Shown here in pieces: positions 38,599 through 50,545 of a stretch of DNA of 64,000 bases. The notes beneath the pieces were generated by a model. The model was not told where the DNA came from and did no database searches. It saw only the letters and a list, made by a program, of their open reading frames with translations. Origin of the DNA: Caballeronia calidae (GTDB lineage: Bacteria > Pseudomonadota > Gammaproteobacteria > Burkholderiales > Burkholderiaceae); NCBI RefSeq assembly GCF_900044055.2, contig NZ_FCOX02000001.1:186001-250000 (forward strand), in the 5' to 3' direction. Position 1 is the stretch's first letter. Each line of letters begins with the position of its first letter. The position numbers and the translations under genes are program-made.

Positions 38599-39459
38599 AT
38601 GAGTAGCAGGCTCTACGAAGCGCGGCTCGCGCGCGTGGTCGCGCATATCCACGATCATCTCGACGACGAACTCGATCTCAATCGGCTCGCGGAGGTGGCG
38701 TGTTTGTCGCCGTATCACTGGCATCGGATTTATCACGCGTTCTATGGCGAGACGGCGGCGGCGACCGTGCGAAGGCTGCGCTTGCATCGGGCGGCGAATG
38801 AGCTTTTGCAGGGTTCGGTGCCAATCGATTCGATTGCCGAGCGCGCCGGGTACAGCAGCGTGCAGGCGTTTTCGCGGGCGTTTCAGGCCAGTTACCGGAT
38901 GGCGCCGGGGCAGTTTCGCAGCGCAGGCGGCGCTTCGATGTTTATGTCTTTGGATGAGACTCGATCAGGAGATACGGCGATGCATCAAGTCGATATTCGT
39001 ACTCAGCGTGGATTTACCGTCGCCGCGATGGAGCATCGCGGCTCGTATATGAACATCGGGCGGGCGTTCGAGATGCTGTTTCATTGGCTCGCAACGCGCG
39101 GGCTCGTCGATCCGCGGGCGCGATCGCTCGGGATTTATTTCGACGATCCGGCGGCTGTGGCCGAAGATGAACTGCGGTCGATGGCCTGTTGTGAGTTGTT
39201 CGGGCCGGATGCGGTGAAATTCGAGGCGCCGGTGTCACGTGTCGAAGTCGCGGGCGGGGAGTTTGCCGTGCTGACGCATGTCGGGCCGTATGCGCAGCTT
39301 TGCTTCGCGTATCAGTGGCTTTATGGGGAATGGTTGCCGAAGTCCGGACGCGAGACGGGCGAGGCGCCCGTGTTCGAGGTCTATGTGAGCGATCCGAAAG
39401 AAACCGCGCCGGCGGATCTGGTGACGGAAATCTGGTTGCCGCTGAAGGAATCGGTGTGA
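38599..39459 (+). CDS. AraC-type regulator with GyrI-like effector domain
   Basis: 286 residues. The N-terminal AraC double HTH (about 8-108) has the motifs LAEVACLSPYHWHRIYHAF and IAERAGYSSVQAFSRAF. The C-terminal half (about 125-284) is a GyrI-like/small-molecule-binding domain (GSYMNIGRAFEMLF, FEVYVSDP). Related proteins such as Rob and SbmC-type families sense or sequester ligands. ATG 38599 has GGAG nine bases upstream. Its stop faces the HNH endonuclease stop 2 bp away. Confidence 0.9.
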   Translation: MSSRLYEARLARVVAHIHDHLDDELDLNRLAEVACLSPYHWHRIYHAFYGETAAATVRRLRLHRAANELLQGSVPIDSIAERAGYSSVQAFSRAFQASYRMAPGQFRSAGGASMFMSLDETRSGDTAMHQVDIRTQRGFTVAAMEHRGSYMNIGRAFEMLFHWLATRGLVDPRARSLGIYFDDPAAVAEDELRSMACCELFGPDAVKFEAPVSRVEVAGGEFAVLTHVGPYAQLCFAYQWLYGEWLPKSGRETGEAPVFEVYVSDPKETAPADLVTEIWLPLKESV

Positions 39460-39461
39460 TG

Positions 39462-40385
39462 TCAGATCGGCCGCGCGGCGCCTTTGAATACCTGGTCGCG
39501 ATGCCAGTCGACGAAGCGCTGTTCCGGATGATGTTCCTTTCGCACGGGCGCGTTCAATTGTCCGCCGTGATGTCTGAGCAAGATTTCGTCGAAGCGCTGG
39601 CTTCCGTGCGCTTGCTCCGAAACGAGCACGCGACGATCGTCGCCCAACGTGAACGCGCCGATGTCGAAGAGCTTGTGATGCAGACAGCACAGCGCGATGC
39701 CGTTCTCGACGACATCCGGGCCGCTCGCCTGATGCCACTTGATATGCGCAGCTTCGAGGCCGATCGTCATGTTGCCGATGCGCAGATCCAGATCGCATAG
39801 CGCGCATCGATACTGATACGCGGTGAGCACGGCGCTCCGAAACTCAGGGTCGCGCCGCCTGCGCGTAACCGACGTGTCATTGACGAGCGTGGATACTGCC
39901 TCGTCGTCGAGCGCGAGCCCGACTGCATCGAGAACATCGCTGTGAATGCTGTCCGGAAAATGCGCCGCGAGCAGCAGGCGGGCGATCGCGTTGATCGCTT
40001 TGGGGTCGCGCTGGAAAAGTTGCTGCACTTCGCGCGAAAAATGTCCCGTTGCGTTCAGTTCCCGCAGTTCGGTCTTTTTCAGATCGTTTCGCCGTGCGAT
40101 CGGATCGGACGCTCCGTCGACCGTGACCTCCCATACGTCGTCGTTTTTCAAACGAATGAACGGCATCTCCGGGTAAAGCGTCCGGCGTTGCGGGGCAAAT
40201 TCCCGCAGGAGTTCGCTCAACTTGCCCTCGTACTGAAGGAAGGGCACGTCTTTGATGCCTTGCGTGTACAACCCGAGCGCCAGCAATACGAGAAGCGGCT
40301 TATGAGGCGCGCGTTCACCGTTGCGCCGCCAGATGTTCAAATCGGCAAAGCGCTGAAGCACTTCGGTAAGGTTGGAAGCGTTCAT
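39462..40385 (-). CDS. HNH restriction endonuclease with phosphorothioate-DNA-binding type N-terminus
   Basis: 307 residues. The N-terminal segment has the sulfur-binding-domain pattern of McrA-like type IV enzymes: GERAPHKPLL (23-32), VPFLQYEGKLSELLREFAP (47-65) and YPEMPFIRLKNDDVWEV (71-87). The C-terminal HNH nuclease has CALC (194-197), AAHIKWH with His214, ENGIALC with Asn228, and CLHHKLFD (His236/237). Known relatives cleave DNA carrying Dnd-type phosphorothioate modification. No dnd genes are in the window. It stands alone between gyrB and a regulator gene. The family assignment rests on motif recognition. Confidence 0.8.
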   Translation of the reverse strand: MNASNLTEVLQRFADLNIWRRNGERAPHKPLLVLLALGLYTQGIKDVPFLQYEGKLSELLREFAPQRRTLYPEMPFIRLKNDDVWEVTVDGASDPIARRNDLKKTELRELNATGHFSREVQQLFQRDPKAINAIARLLLAAHFPDSIHSDVLDAVGLALDDEAVSTLVNDTSVTRRRRDPEFRSAVLTAYQYRCALCDLDLRIGNMTIGLEAAHIKWHQASGPDVVENGIALCCLHHKLFDIGAFTLGDDRRVLVSEQAHGSQRFDEILLRHHGGQLNAPVRKEHHPEQRFVDWHRDQVFKGAARPI

Positions 40386-40410
40386 ACTTCAAACAAACAA
40401 TCGACGGCAA

Positions 40411-40446
40411 AGAAAAACCCGTGACGCTCAGTGCGAACACGGGTTT
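40411..40446 (-). terminator. Terminator after gyrB
   Basis: Stem AAACCCGTG / CACGGGTTT (40415-40423, 40438-40446) with a 14-nt loop. Read leftward it is followed by TTCTTTG. It lies about 25 bp past the gyrB stop and before the HNH gene start region. Confidence 0.72.
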
Positions 40447-40469
40447 GGATGGCGCGGGAGGCTTACACC

Positions 40470-44170
<3,701 letters not shown>

Positions 44171-44435
44171 AGAGTTCCTTCGTTGATGTGACGGCCTGTC
44201 CGCCGGTTTCGCCACCCGATTTGCCCAACGGACAACCTCGTAACACGCGTTGCCGGCCCCCCGCCGGTCACTCGCGAAAGCTTGGCGCTACGCCGCCCAG
44301 GCCTTGGACGGCTAAACCTATATTGTGCCTCAAAACGGAACCGCTCCCTAAAAATAGGGGCGTTTTCGCCAAAAAACAGCCCTGCGCGCGCAATAAATGG
44401 CGTGTGCGTTCTCCGCGCGCCGCCGGCCGGTGCCG

Positions 44436-46016
44436 TCAGCCCTTCAGCGTCTGTTCGAGCACGTGCAATTCGTGATTGAGCTGGGCATCGGTGCCGCGCT
44501 CGGCCGCGATCTTGCGCACCGCGTGCAGCACGGTCGTGTGGTCGCGCCCGCCGAACAGCTCGCCGATCTCGGGCAGGCTCTTTTGCGTGAGTTCCTTCGC
44601 CAGATACATCGCGATCTGGCGCGGGCGCGCAATGTTAGCCGGTCGCTTTTTCGAATACATGTCGGCGACCTTGATGTTGTAGAAATCGGCCACCGTCTTT
44701 TGAATGTTCTCGACGGAGATCTGGCGGTTCTGCACCGTCAACAGGTCTTTCAGCGCTTCCTTGGTCAGCTCGATGGTGATGTCGCGGCCATGGAACTTCG
44801 AGTACGCGAGGATCTTGCGCAGCGCGCCTTCGAGCTCGCGCACGTTCGAGCGCAGATGCTTCGCGACGAAGAACGCGACATCTTCCGACAGGCTCACGCC
44901 TTCGGACTGCGCCTTGCGCATCAGGATCGCGACGCGCATTTCCAGTTCGGGCGGCTCGATCGCGACCGTCAGGCCGGAATCGAAGCGCGAGATCAGGCGA
45001 TCGTCGATGCCGGAGATTTCCTTCGGATACGTGTCGCTCGTGATGATGACCTGCGCCTTGTTCGCGACGAGCGCCTCGAACGCGTAGAAGAACTCTTCCT
45101 GCGTGCGCGACTTGCCGGAGAAAAACTGAATATCGTCGATGAGCAGCAGATCGAGCGAATGGTAGTAGCGCTTGAAGTCGTCGAACGCCTTGCGCTGATA
45201 CGCCTTCACCACGTCCGACACGTACTGCTCGGCGTGGATGTAGCGGATGCGCGCGCCCGCCTTGTCCATCAGCAACTGGTTGCCGATCGCGTGAATCAGG
45301 TGCGTCTTGCCGAGACCCACGCCGCCATACAGGAAGAGCGGGTTGTACGAAATGCCCGGATTGTCCGCGACCTGGATGGCCGCCGCGCGCGCGAGCTGGT
45401 TCGCCTTACCGGTGACGAAGTTGTCGAACGTCAGCACCGGGTTCAGTTTGGAACGCTCGTAAGCGGAATCGGTTTCACCGGCAGCCGAAGGCGCGCCGCC
45501 CGGGCGCCACGTGCGCCGGCCGGCGGCGGCTTCGTTGGCGTCGAGGCTCGGGAGGTCGAGATCGGCCTGGTCTTCCTGCGTGGCTTGCGCCTGCTGTGCC
45601 GCTTCTGCGGCCAGCGCGTTGATGTGCGCGGTGGCGTTCGCGTGCGCGACGACGGACGGCGCCTGCGGCACGGCCGCCGACGGCGCCGGAGCGCGCGGCG
45701 CGGCGGGCGCGCTCGCGGTCGGACGCGGCGCGGCATTCAGGCCGCCGCCGATCGCGTTGCGCGCGGTCGCTTTGGGATCGAGCACGAACTGAACATCGAT
45801 GGGCGCGCTGAAAAAATCGCGCGCGACATCGGCGATACGGCCCGAGAACTGGCTTTTCACCCAGTCGAGCTTGAAGCGGTTGGGAGCGGCGATGCGCAGT
45901 GTGTTCGCGTCGGCATCGAAGTCGACCGGGGTCAGCGGCTTGATCCACGTGACGTACTGCTGCGGCGTGAGTTCGCGCGCGAGCAGTGCGGAACAGTGTT
46001 CCCAGAAATCGTTCAT
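44436..46016 (-). CDS. dnaA: Chromosomal replication initiator DnaA
   Basis: 526 residues. Domain I (1-85) opens [21 protein letters not shown]. Domain II is a long Ala/Pro/Gln-rich linker (about 90-180). Domain III is the AAA+ ATPase with Walker [11 protein letters not shown], Walker [10 protein letters not shown] and sensor motifs. Domain IV (last 90 residues) holds the DNA-binding HTH with [11 protein letters not shown]. It is at the left edge of the divergent origin-type gap, and a consensus DnaA box about 200 bp upstream fits autoregulation. Confidence 0.98.
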   Translation of the reverse strand: MNDFWEHCSALLARELTPQQYVTWIKPLTPVDFDADANTLRIAAPNRFKLDWVKSQFSGRIADVARDFFSAPIDVQFVLDPKATARNAIGGGLNAAPRPTASAPAAPRAPAPSAAVPQAPSVVAHANATAHINALAAEAAQQAQATQEDQADLDLPSLDANEAAAGRRTWRPGGAPSAAGETDSAYERSKLNPVLTFDNFVTGKANQLARAAAIQVADNPGISYNPLFLYGGVGLGKTHLIHAIGNQLLMDKAGARIRYIHAEQYVSDVVKAYQRKAFDDFKRYYHSLDLLLIDDIQFFSGKSRTQEEFFYAFEALVANKAQVIITSDTYPKEISGIDDRLISRFDSGLTVAIEPPELEMRVAILMRKAQSEGVSLSEDVAFFVAKHLRSNVRELEGALRKILAYSKFHGRDITIELTKEALKDLLTVQNRQISVENIQKTVADFYNIKVADMYSKKRPANIARPRQIAMYLAKELTQKSLPEIGELFGGRDHTTVLHAVRKIAAERGTDAQLNHELHVLEQTLKG

Positions 46017-46213
46017 CGAATGCGGTCGTTATGGTTGCTCCGCACCTGCGGGCCATGCTTGTCGAAAGCGTCCGACAAGTCCCGGCACAGCCGAGCAGGC
46101 GTGCTTCGGAGGCTTACGCCGCAAGGGTTTGCGGGCGGACGGCGGGCCGAAGCAGCGGGCGGATATTTGGGAGTAAGGCGAGATTCTAACGCCAAACGAG
46201 GGTAGCGCGCGAG

Positions 46214-46222
46214 TTATCCACA
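46214..46222 (+). promoter_or_regulatory. Consensus DnaA box
   Basis: Perfect TTATCCACA, the high-affinity DnaA-binding sequence, 198 bp upstream of dnaA. It may serve autoregulation, origin function, or both. Confidence 0.8.
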
Positions 46223-46285
46223 GGGTCAAATCAGCATGCTTTTCTGAACCGAAAGCTGCCGAAGAGGAAGTCTCATGGCGCTAAA

Positions 46286-46302
46286 CTATTGACGGTCAAT
46301 AG
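46286..46302. repeat. 17-bp perfect palindrome overlapping the rpmH -35
   Basis: CTATTGAC-G-GTCAATAG, perfect except for the single central base. The left arm supplies the -35 TTGACG of the rpmH promoter. The symmetry is that of an operator for a dimeric regulator. Confidence 0.7.
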
Positions 46303-46317
46303 GAAAACGGTTTAAAT
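46289..46317 (+). promoter_or_regulatory. rpmH promoter
   Basis: -35 TTGACG (46289-46294), 17-bp spacer, -10 TTAAAT (46312-46317), with TAAATA one base further as alternative. It leaves a leader of about 100 nt before rpmH and should drive rpmH-rnpA-yidD-yidC. Confidence 0.75.
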
Positions 46318-46423
46318 AGCGGGTTCCGCGAAAACAGAATTCCTGAACCTCCGGCCATCGCGCTTGCAGTGACCACACTGGAGCCTTAGCCCGCGCGGTC
46401 AAATCAACTCAAGTGAGAGCACC

Positions 46424-46558
46424 ATGAAACGTACTTACCAACCTTCCGTTACCCGTCGCAAGCGCACCCATGGCTTCCGCGTTCGCATGAAGACCGCTGG
46501 CGGCCGCAAGGTCATCAACGCTCGCCGCGCGAAGGGTCGCAAGCGCCTGGCAATCTGA
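46424..46558 (+). CDS. rpmH: 50S ribosomal protein L34
   Basis: 44-residue, very basic ribosomal protein, complete: it opens [18 protein letters not shown] and ends GRKRLAI. Codon use is strongly biased, as in highly expressed genes. It is too short for many ORF listings but unmistakable. It is the first gene of the rightward rpmH-rnpA-yidD-yidC block, with rnpA immediately after, as in most bacteria. Confidence 0.98.
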
Positions 46559-46650
46559 GTCTGCCGAGTGTTCGCTCGCGGTTGGATGCTGCACTCGACG
46601 GCGAGCCGCTCACGCGCCGCACAGAAGTCTTGAGACAGGACATCGTTCAG

Positions 46651-47106
46651 TTGCCGGCGCAGGCCGCATTCCCCAAGGCCGCAAGGCTCCTGAAAACGGA
46701 TGAGTTCTCATCCGTTTTTCGTTTGCGCCCGTGGCGCCGCTCGCCGCACTTGGTTCTGTACGGCAAGCCGTCGGGAAAGGAAGCGCGGCTCGGGCTGGTG
46801 ATCGGCAAGAAGCAGGCACCGCGCGCCGTCACGCGCAATCTGATCAAACGGCTTGCGCGCGAGGCGTTCCGGCTGCGCCGCGAGCAGTTGAACGGATTTG
46901 ACATCCTCGTCCGGCTGCACGCGAAGATCGACCGGAAGGCGATGCCGAGCGCAAGCTCCCCGCCGCTCCGGGCGCTCATCGGCAGCGAGCTGGAAACATT
47001 GTTCGACCGTGCCGTGCGCGAAGCTGCGCGCCGCAAGGCCGAAACCGTGGCGGCGCCGCCTCCGGCGCCCGCCGTCGACGAAACATCCGGCCCGTCAGGG
47101 TCATGA
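46651..47106 (+). CDS. rnpA: Ribonuclease P protein component
   Basis: Protein cofactor of RNase P that helps process pre-tRNA 5' ends. The core is recognisable: [19 protein letters not shown] aligns with the family N-terminus, and the RNR-like signature lies in [17 protein letters not shown]. There is no ATG start. In-frame TTG codons at 46582, 46630 and 46651 are the candidates. 46651 is chosen because it matches where family members begin and has AGGA ten bases upstream. The C-terminal 20 residues are Ala/Pro-rich. Confidence 0.9.
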   Translation: MPAQAAFPKAARLLKTDEFSSVFRLRPWRRSPHLVLYGKPSGKEARLGLVIGKKQAPRAVTRNLIKRLAREAFRLRREQLNGFDILVRLHAKIDRKAMPSASSPPLRALIGSELETLFDRAVREAARRKAETVAAPPPAPAVDETSGPSGS

Positions 47107-47163
47107 AGCGCGGATTGCGCCAGGTTTACCTTCGTGGTGAATCCGGTGCGCGGCGCGAAGCTT

Positions 47164-47490
47164 ATGCAAACGGCACTCATCGCGTTGTTGCGCTTCTACA
47201 AGGTTGCTGTGAGCCCTCTGCTCGGCAACCGGTGCCGCTTTTATCCTTCCTGTTCCGACTACGCGCGCGAGGCAATCCAGTATCATGGCGCCGCGCGCGG
47301 CACGTATCTCGCCGTGAAGCGGCTGTGCCGCTGCCATCCACTTTCGGCGGGCGGCGTCGATCTCGTGCCGCCTCCCTGCGGACATGCCGGCGCTGAAGAT
47401 GCGTCCGAATCGCGCCCGAAGTCCGACGATGCCGGGCAAGACAAGCTTTCAACACCAAACGGCGCACAAGCGCTTTCCGATCGACACTGA
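47164..47490 (+). CDS. yidD: Membrane protein insertion efficiency factor YidD
   Basis: 108 residues from ATG 47164 ([20 protein letters not shown]). The conserved Cys-rich signature is [15 protein letters not shown] and later [16 protein letters not shown] small amphipathic peripheral membrane protein encoded between rnpA and yidC in most bacteria, it aids YidC-dependent insertion. The last 35 residues are a hydrophilic tail beyond the family core. A GTG at 47134 is an upstream alternative start. Confidence 0.94.
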   Translation: MQTALIALLRFYKVAVSPLLGNRCRFYPSCSDYAREAIQYHGAARGTYLAVKRLCRCHPLSAGGVDLVPPPCGHAGAEDASESRPKSDDAGQDKLSTPNGAQALSDRH

Positions 47491-47498
47491 GACAACGC

Positions 47499-49169
47499 AT
47501 GGATATCAAACGCACCGTCCTATGGGTCATCTTCTTCGTGTCAGTTGTCCTGCTGTTCGACAATTGGCAACGCGACCATGGGCGCCCGTCGATGTTCTTC
47601 CCGAGCGCGACGCAACCGGCCAAGACCGCCAGCAACCCCGCACCGGGCTCGGCTGCATCCGGCGCACAGCCTTCCGAGCTGCCGAACGCACCCGCGGGCA
47701 CGGCCGCGCCCGGCACGGCGACGCCGCCCGCCACGGCGCAATCGCAGCTCGTCAAGTTCACGACGGACGTGTACTCCGGTGAGATCGACACGCGCGGCGG
47801 CACGCTCTCGAAGCTCTCGCTGATGAAGGAAGGCGACGGCAAGCAGCCGGACCTCTACATCACGCTCTTCGATCACACCGCGAACCATACGTATCTCGCG
47901 CGCACGGGCCTGCTCGGCGGCGACTTCCCGAACCACAACGACATCTTCACGCCGGTTCCCGGCCAGACGTCGCTGACGGGCGACGAAAAGACGCTGAAGA
48001 TCGCGTTCGAATCGCCGGTGAAGGGCGGCGTGAAGGTCATCAAGACTTACACGTTCACGCGCGGCAGCTATGTGATCAACGTCGATACGAAGATTGAGAA
48101 CGTCGGCACGGCGCCGGTCACGCCCAAGCTCTATATGGAGCTCGTGCGCGACAACACGCCGGTCGAGACGCCGCGCTTCTCGCACACGTTCATCGGGCCG
48201 GCGGTCTACACGGATCAGAAGCACTTCCAGAAGATCGACTTCTCCGACATCGACAAGAACAAGGCATCGTTCGAGCCGTCCTCGGATAACGGCTGGATCG
48301 CGATGGTGCAGCACTACTTCGCGTCGGCGTGGATTCCGCAGCAGGGCGTGAAGCGCGACATCTACGTGCAGAAGATCGATCCGGAGCTGTATCGCGTCGG
48401 CGTGACGCTGCCCGCGCAGACGATCGCACCGGGACAAACCGTGAATGTCGATGCGCGCCTCTTCGCCGGTCCGGAAGAAGAGCGCATGCTCGAAGGCATC
48501 GCGCCGGGTCTGGAGCTCGTGAAGGACTACGGCATGGTGACGATCATCGCCAAGCCGCTCTTCTGGCTGCTCGAAAAGATCCACGGCTACGTGGGCAACT
48601 GGGGCTGGGCGATCGTGCTGCTGACCCTGCTCATCAAGGCCGTGTTCTTCCCGCTGTCGGCGGCGAGCTACAAGTCGATGGCGCGCATGAAGGAAATCAC
48701 GCCGCGCATGCAGCAGATCCGCGAGCGCTTCAAGAGCGATCCGCAGAAGATGAACGCCGAGCTGATGTCGCTGTACAAGACCGAGAAGGTCAATCCGTTC
48801 GGCGGCTGTCTGCCGGTGGTCGTGCAGATTCCGGTGTTCATCTCGCTGTACTGGGTGTTGCTGTCGTCGGTGGAAATGCGCGGTGCGCCGTGGATCGGCT
48901 GGATTCACGATCTGTCGCAGCAGGACCCGTACTTCATCCTGCCGGTGCTGATGGCCGTCTCGATGTTCGTGCAGACCAAGCTGAACCCGACGCCGCCCGA
49001 TCCCGTTCAGGCAAAGATGATGATGTTCATGCCGATCGCATTCTCGGTCATGTTCTTCTTCTTCCCGGCTGGTCTCGTGCTGTATTACGTCGTGAACAAC
49101 GTGCTGTCGATCGCCCAGCAGTACTACATCACGCGCATGATGGGAAAGAGCAAAAAGAAAGCGGCTTAA
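47499..49169 (+). CDS. yidC: Membrane protein insertase YidC
   Basis: 556 residues. An N-terminal TM helix (about 5-22), an Ala/Pro linker and a large periplasmic beta-sandwich domain (about 85-345) lead to the conserved five-TM insertase core (about 355-545). The core includes [18 protein letters not shown] and the conserved Arg in the [15 protein letters not shown] coupling region, ending in a basic tail KSKKKAA. It inserts membrane proteins alone or with Sec. It follows yidD by 8 bp and ends with a terminator. Confidence 0.98.
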   Translation: MDIKRTVLWVIFFVSVVLLFDNWQRDHGRPSMFFPSATQPAKTASNPAPGSAASGAQPSELPNAPAGTAAPGTATPPATAQSQLVKFTTDVYSGEIDTRGGTLSKLSLMKEGDGKQPDLYITLFDHTANHTYLARTGLLGGDFPNHNDIFTPVPGQTSLTGDEKTLKIAFESPVKGGVKVIKTYTFTRGSYVINVDTKIENVGTAPVTPKLYMELVRDNTPVETPRFSHTFIGPAVYTDQKHFQKIDFSDIDKNKASFEPSSDNGWIAMVQHYFASAWIPQQGVKRDIYVQKIDPELYRVGVTLPAQTIAPGQTVNVDARLFAGPEEERMLEGIAPGLELVKDYGMVTIIAKPLFWLLEKIHGYVGNWGWAIVLLTLLIKAVFFPLSAASYKSMARMKEITPRMQQIRERFKSDPQKMNAELMSLYKTEKVNPFGGCLPVVVQIPVFISLYWVLLSSVEMRGAPWIGWIHDLSQQDPYFILPVLMAVSMFVQTKLNPTPPDPVQAKMMMFMPIAFSVMFFFFPAGLVLYYVVNNVLSIAQQYYITRMMGKSKKKAA

Positions 49170-49196
49170 GCCTCCTTCCGATTTGATCTGAAAATG

Positions 49197-49223
49197 AAAA
49201 CGCCCGGCAAGCCGGGCGTTTTT
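49197..49223 (+). terminator. Terminator after yidC
   Basis: Stem AAACGCCCGGC / GCCGGGCGTTT around 49198-49221 followed by TTTTT. It ends the rpmH-yidC transcript and lies just before the convergent HTH-type gene at 49233. Confidence 0.88.
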
Positions 49224-49232
49224 GCGTGTAAG

Positions 49233-49640
49233 TCAGGTTTCTTCTTCAATGATGCGCGTCGCCTCTCGGAGCAATTCGAGCGCTCGCTCCTTCGGAGAAA
49301 CTTTGTAAGCGTGTTTCGCCTCGGCGGCTTCGAAACTTGCGACGCCTCCATACGAGTCCGATGCGCCGATAAGCCAATCGCGGGATCTTTTGACGAGCGC
49401 CGTCACGAGCGGCCAATTATCTTCGGAGGGTAATCCTTGACCGTTGATCCAGCGTTGCACGGTCGCATCGGCCAGCCGAACACCGAACGTCTCGTAAATC
49501 GCGGTAGCCACGGCCTTGCCGCTCTCAGGTTTGAACGAGTCAATACGAAAAGGCGCCAGTTTATTCAGGTCTGGCTTTATCACTGTCAGCGCGTCCCGAA
49601 AACGCCTCTTGAAGGTGGCGAGCGAGTGAATACGTTTCAT
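49233..49640 (-). CDS. HTH-type (phage-repressor-like) regulator, hypothetical
   Basis: 135 residues from ATG 49640 (MKRIHSLATFKRRFRDALTV). The middle segment VRLADATVQRWINGQGLPSEDNW followed by ALVKRSRDWLIGA has the HTH-then-DWL pattern of XRE/CI-like repressors. A C-terminal amphipathic helix (ALELLREATRIIEEE) could dimerise. Base composition is less GC-rich than the neighbours. It shows the same layout as the protein encoded at 49820-50236, suggesting paralogy. It interrupts the usual yidC-mnmE adjacency. Targets are unknown. Confidence 0.6.
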   Translation of the reverse strand: MKRIHSLATFKRRFRDALTVIKPDLNKLAPFRIDSFKPESGKAVATAIYETFGVRLADATVQRWINGQGLPSEDNWPLVTALVKRSRDWLIGASDSYGGVASFEAAEAKHAYKVSPKERALELLREATRIIEEET

Positions 49641-49819
49641 AGCGGCAGAATGCGCGAAAGTTGCTCCCGATCGGCCAAATGCTTCTTGATGCGCCCAATG
49701 TCCTTTGGCAATCACGAATATCCGCACCACATCCGAGCCTTATGCACTCGAGGTTCGGATGACACGAAGACCGGCGAAGCTTTATCTCAAAGTTACGAAA
49801 AATTCTCGGCCGATGAGAT

Positions 49820-50236
49820 TCACCGCTTCATCGACCCATAAAACTGCTCCACCAACTCCTCGAGCAAATACCGATGATGCGGCGACAGCGCCTCGATCTT
49901 GGTCGCGAGTTCAAGCGTCTCTTCGGTCGCCGGATAGTGCTCGTCGCGCGCGAGCGGCTTCGGCGTAACCTGCGGATTACCGCTCGGCGGCGGCCCGTAG
50001 TGCAACCAGTGCTGGTCGACCTTGAACCATTCGGCGAGCGTCTGCAGCTTGTCGGCCGTCGGAATCGAGCGCGCAGTAAGCCACTTATGCGCGGTCTGGG
50101 GCGAAACCGGTTCCCCCTGATAGCGCAAGTTGAAATGCAAAGCGAGATCGGTCGCGCCGCGCATCTTTTCGGGCGCGCGGGTCATCGAGAATTTCAGCCG
50201 TTCTGAGAAATCGGCCTTTTCTTGTGGTGTAGGCAT
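49820..50236 (-). CDS. XRE-like transcriptional regulator
   Basis: 138 residues from ATG 50236 (MPTPQEKADFSERLKFSMTR). The HTH core VSPQTAHKWLTARSIPTADK is followed by LAEWFKVDQHWLHYG, a pattern of DNA-binding repressor domains. The C-terminus has a helical segment ending YLLEELVEQFYGSM. The frame extends to 50275, but the ATG at 50236 gives the natural domain start. It is divergent from mnmE. An inverted repeat TTATC-CTA-GATAA lies about 75 bp upstream and could be its operator. Confidence 0.7.
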   Translation of the reverse strand: MPTPQEKADFSERLKFSMTRAPEKMRGATDLALHFNLRYQGEPVSPQTAHKWLTARSIPTADKLQTLAEWFKVDQHWLHYGPPPSGNPQVTPKPLARDEHYPATEETLELATKIEALSPHHRYLLEELVEQFYGSMKR

Positions 50237-50545
50237 GGGCTGGATTGTGCGAGGCAATTGCGGGTTAGGAGTCAACCGTATGCGATAGATTTGTCGCGAT
50301 GTCGCCTGTATTTATCCTAGATAAGCATCCAACTTCGTTGCTTTCTGGCAATGTATTTCTTGGCGGCTCGCGTGGCGCTCTGCGGCTTCCCGAGTCAGCG
50401 TCACGAAAAATCGCCCGCAACGCACAGTATTCCCTCGTATCTCAAAAAAGATAACGGAGCGTTCGCGCCATCCCGTGCCAAACGTTCGATCCAGTCGCCG
50501 CGATACAATGCGCGTTCTCTGAAATCATCCAGCCGCCCTATCGCC
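50237..50545. promoter_or_regulatory. XRE gene / mnmE divergent intergenic region
   Basis: 309 bp without a supported gene. It contains the inverted repeat TTATC-N3-GATAA at 50312-50324 and, 37 bp before mnmE, a rightward -10-like TACAAT (50504-50509) without a clear -35. The frame of mnmE is open through much of the region, but the upstream residues are not MnmE-like. Confidence 0.4.

Larger units (their letters stand above)
46017..46423. other. dnaA-rpmH intergenic region, candidate oriC or part of it
   Basis: 407 bp at the point where gene orientation switches: dnaA-dnaN-gyrB leftward, rpmH-rnpA-yidD-yidC-mnmE rightward. It holds one perfect DnaA box TTATCCACA (46214-46222), a 17-bp palindrome (46286-46302), an AT-richer stretch about 46280-46345 and the rpmH promoter. 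A possible dnaA -10 (TAGAAT, 46188-46183 leftward) lacks a clear -35. Only one consensus box is seen, so calling this the full origin is provisional. Confidence 0.55.

Noticed and set aside
44171-44435. Origin elements between dnaA and dnaN
   Set aside because: No DnaA box found; only a short CCCTA-AAAA-TAGGG repeat of doubtful meaning.
44397-46205. 602-codon rightward ORF opposite dnaA
   Set aside because: Shadow of dnaA; no recognisable family.
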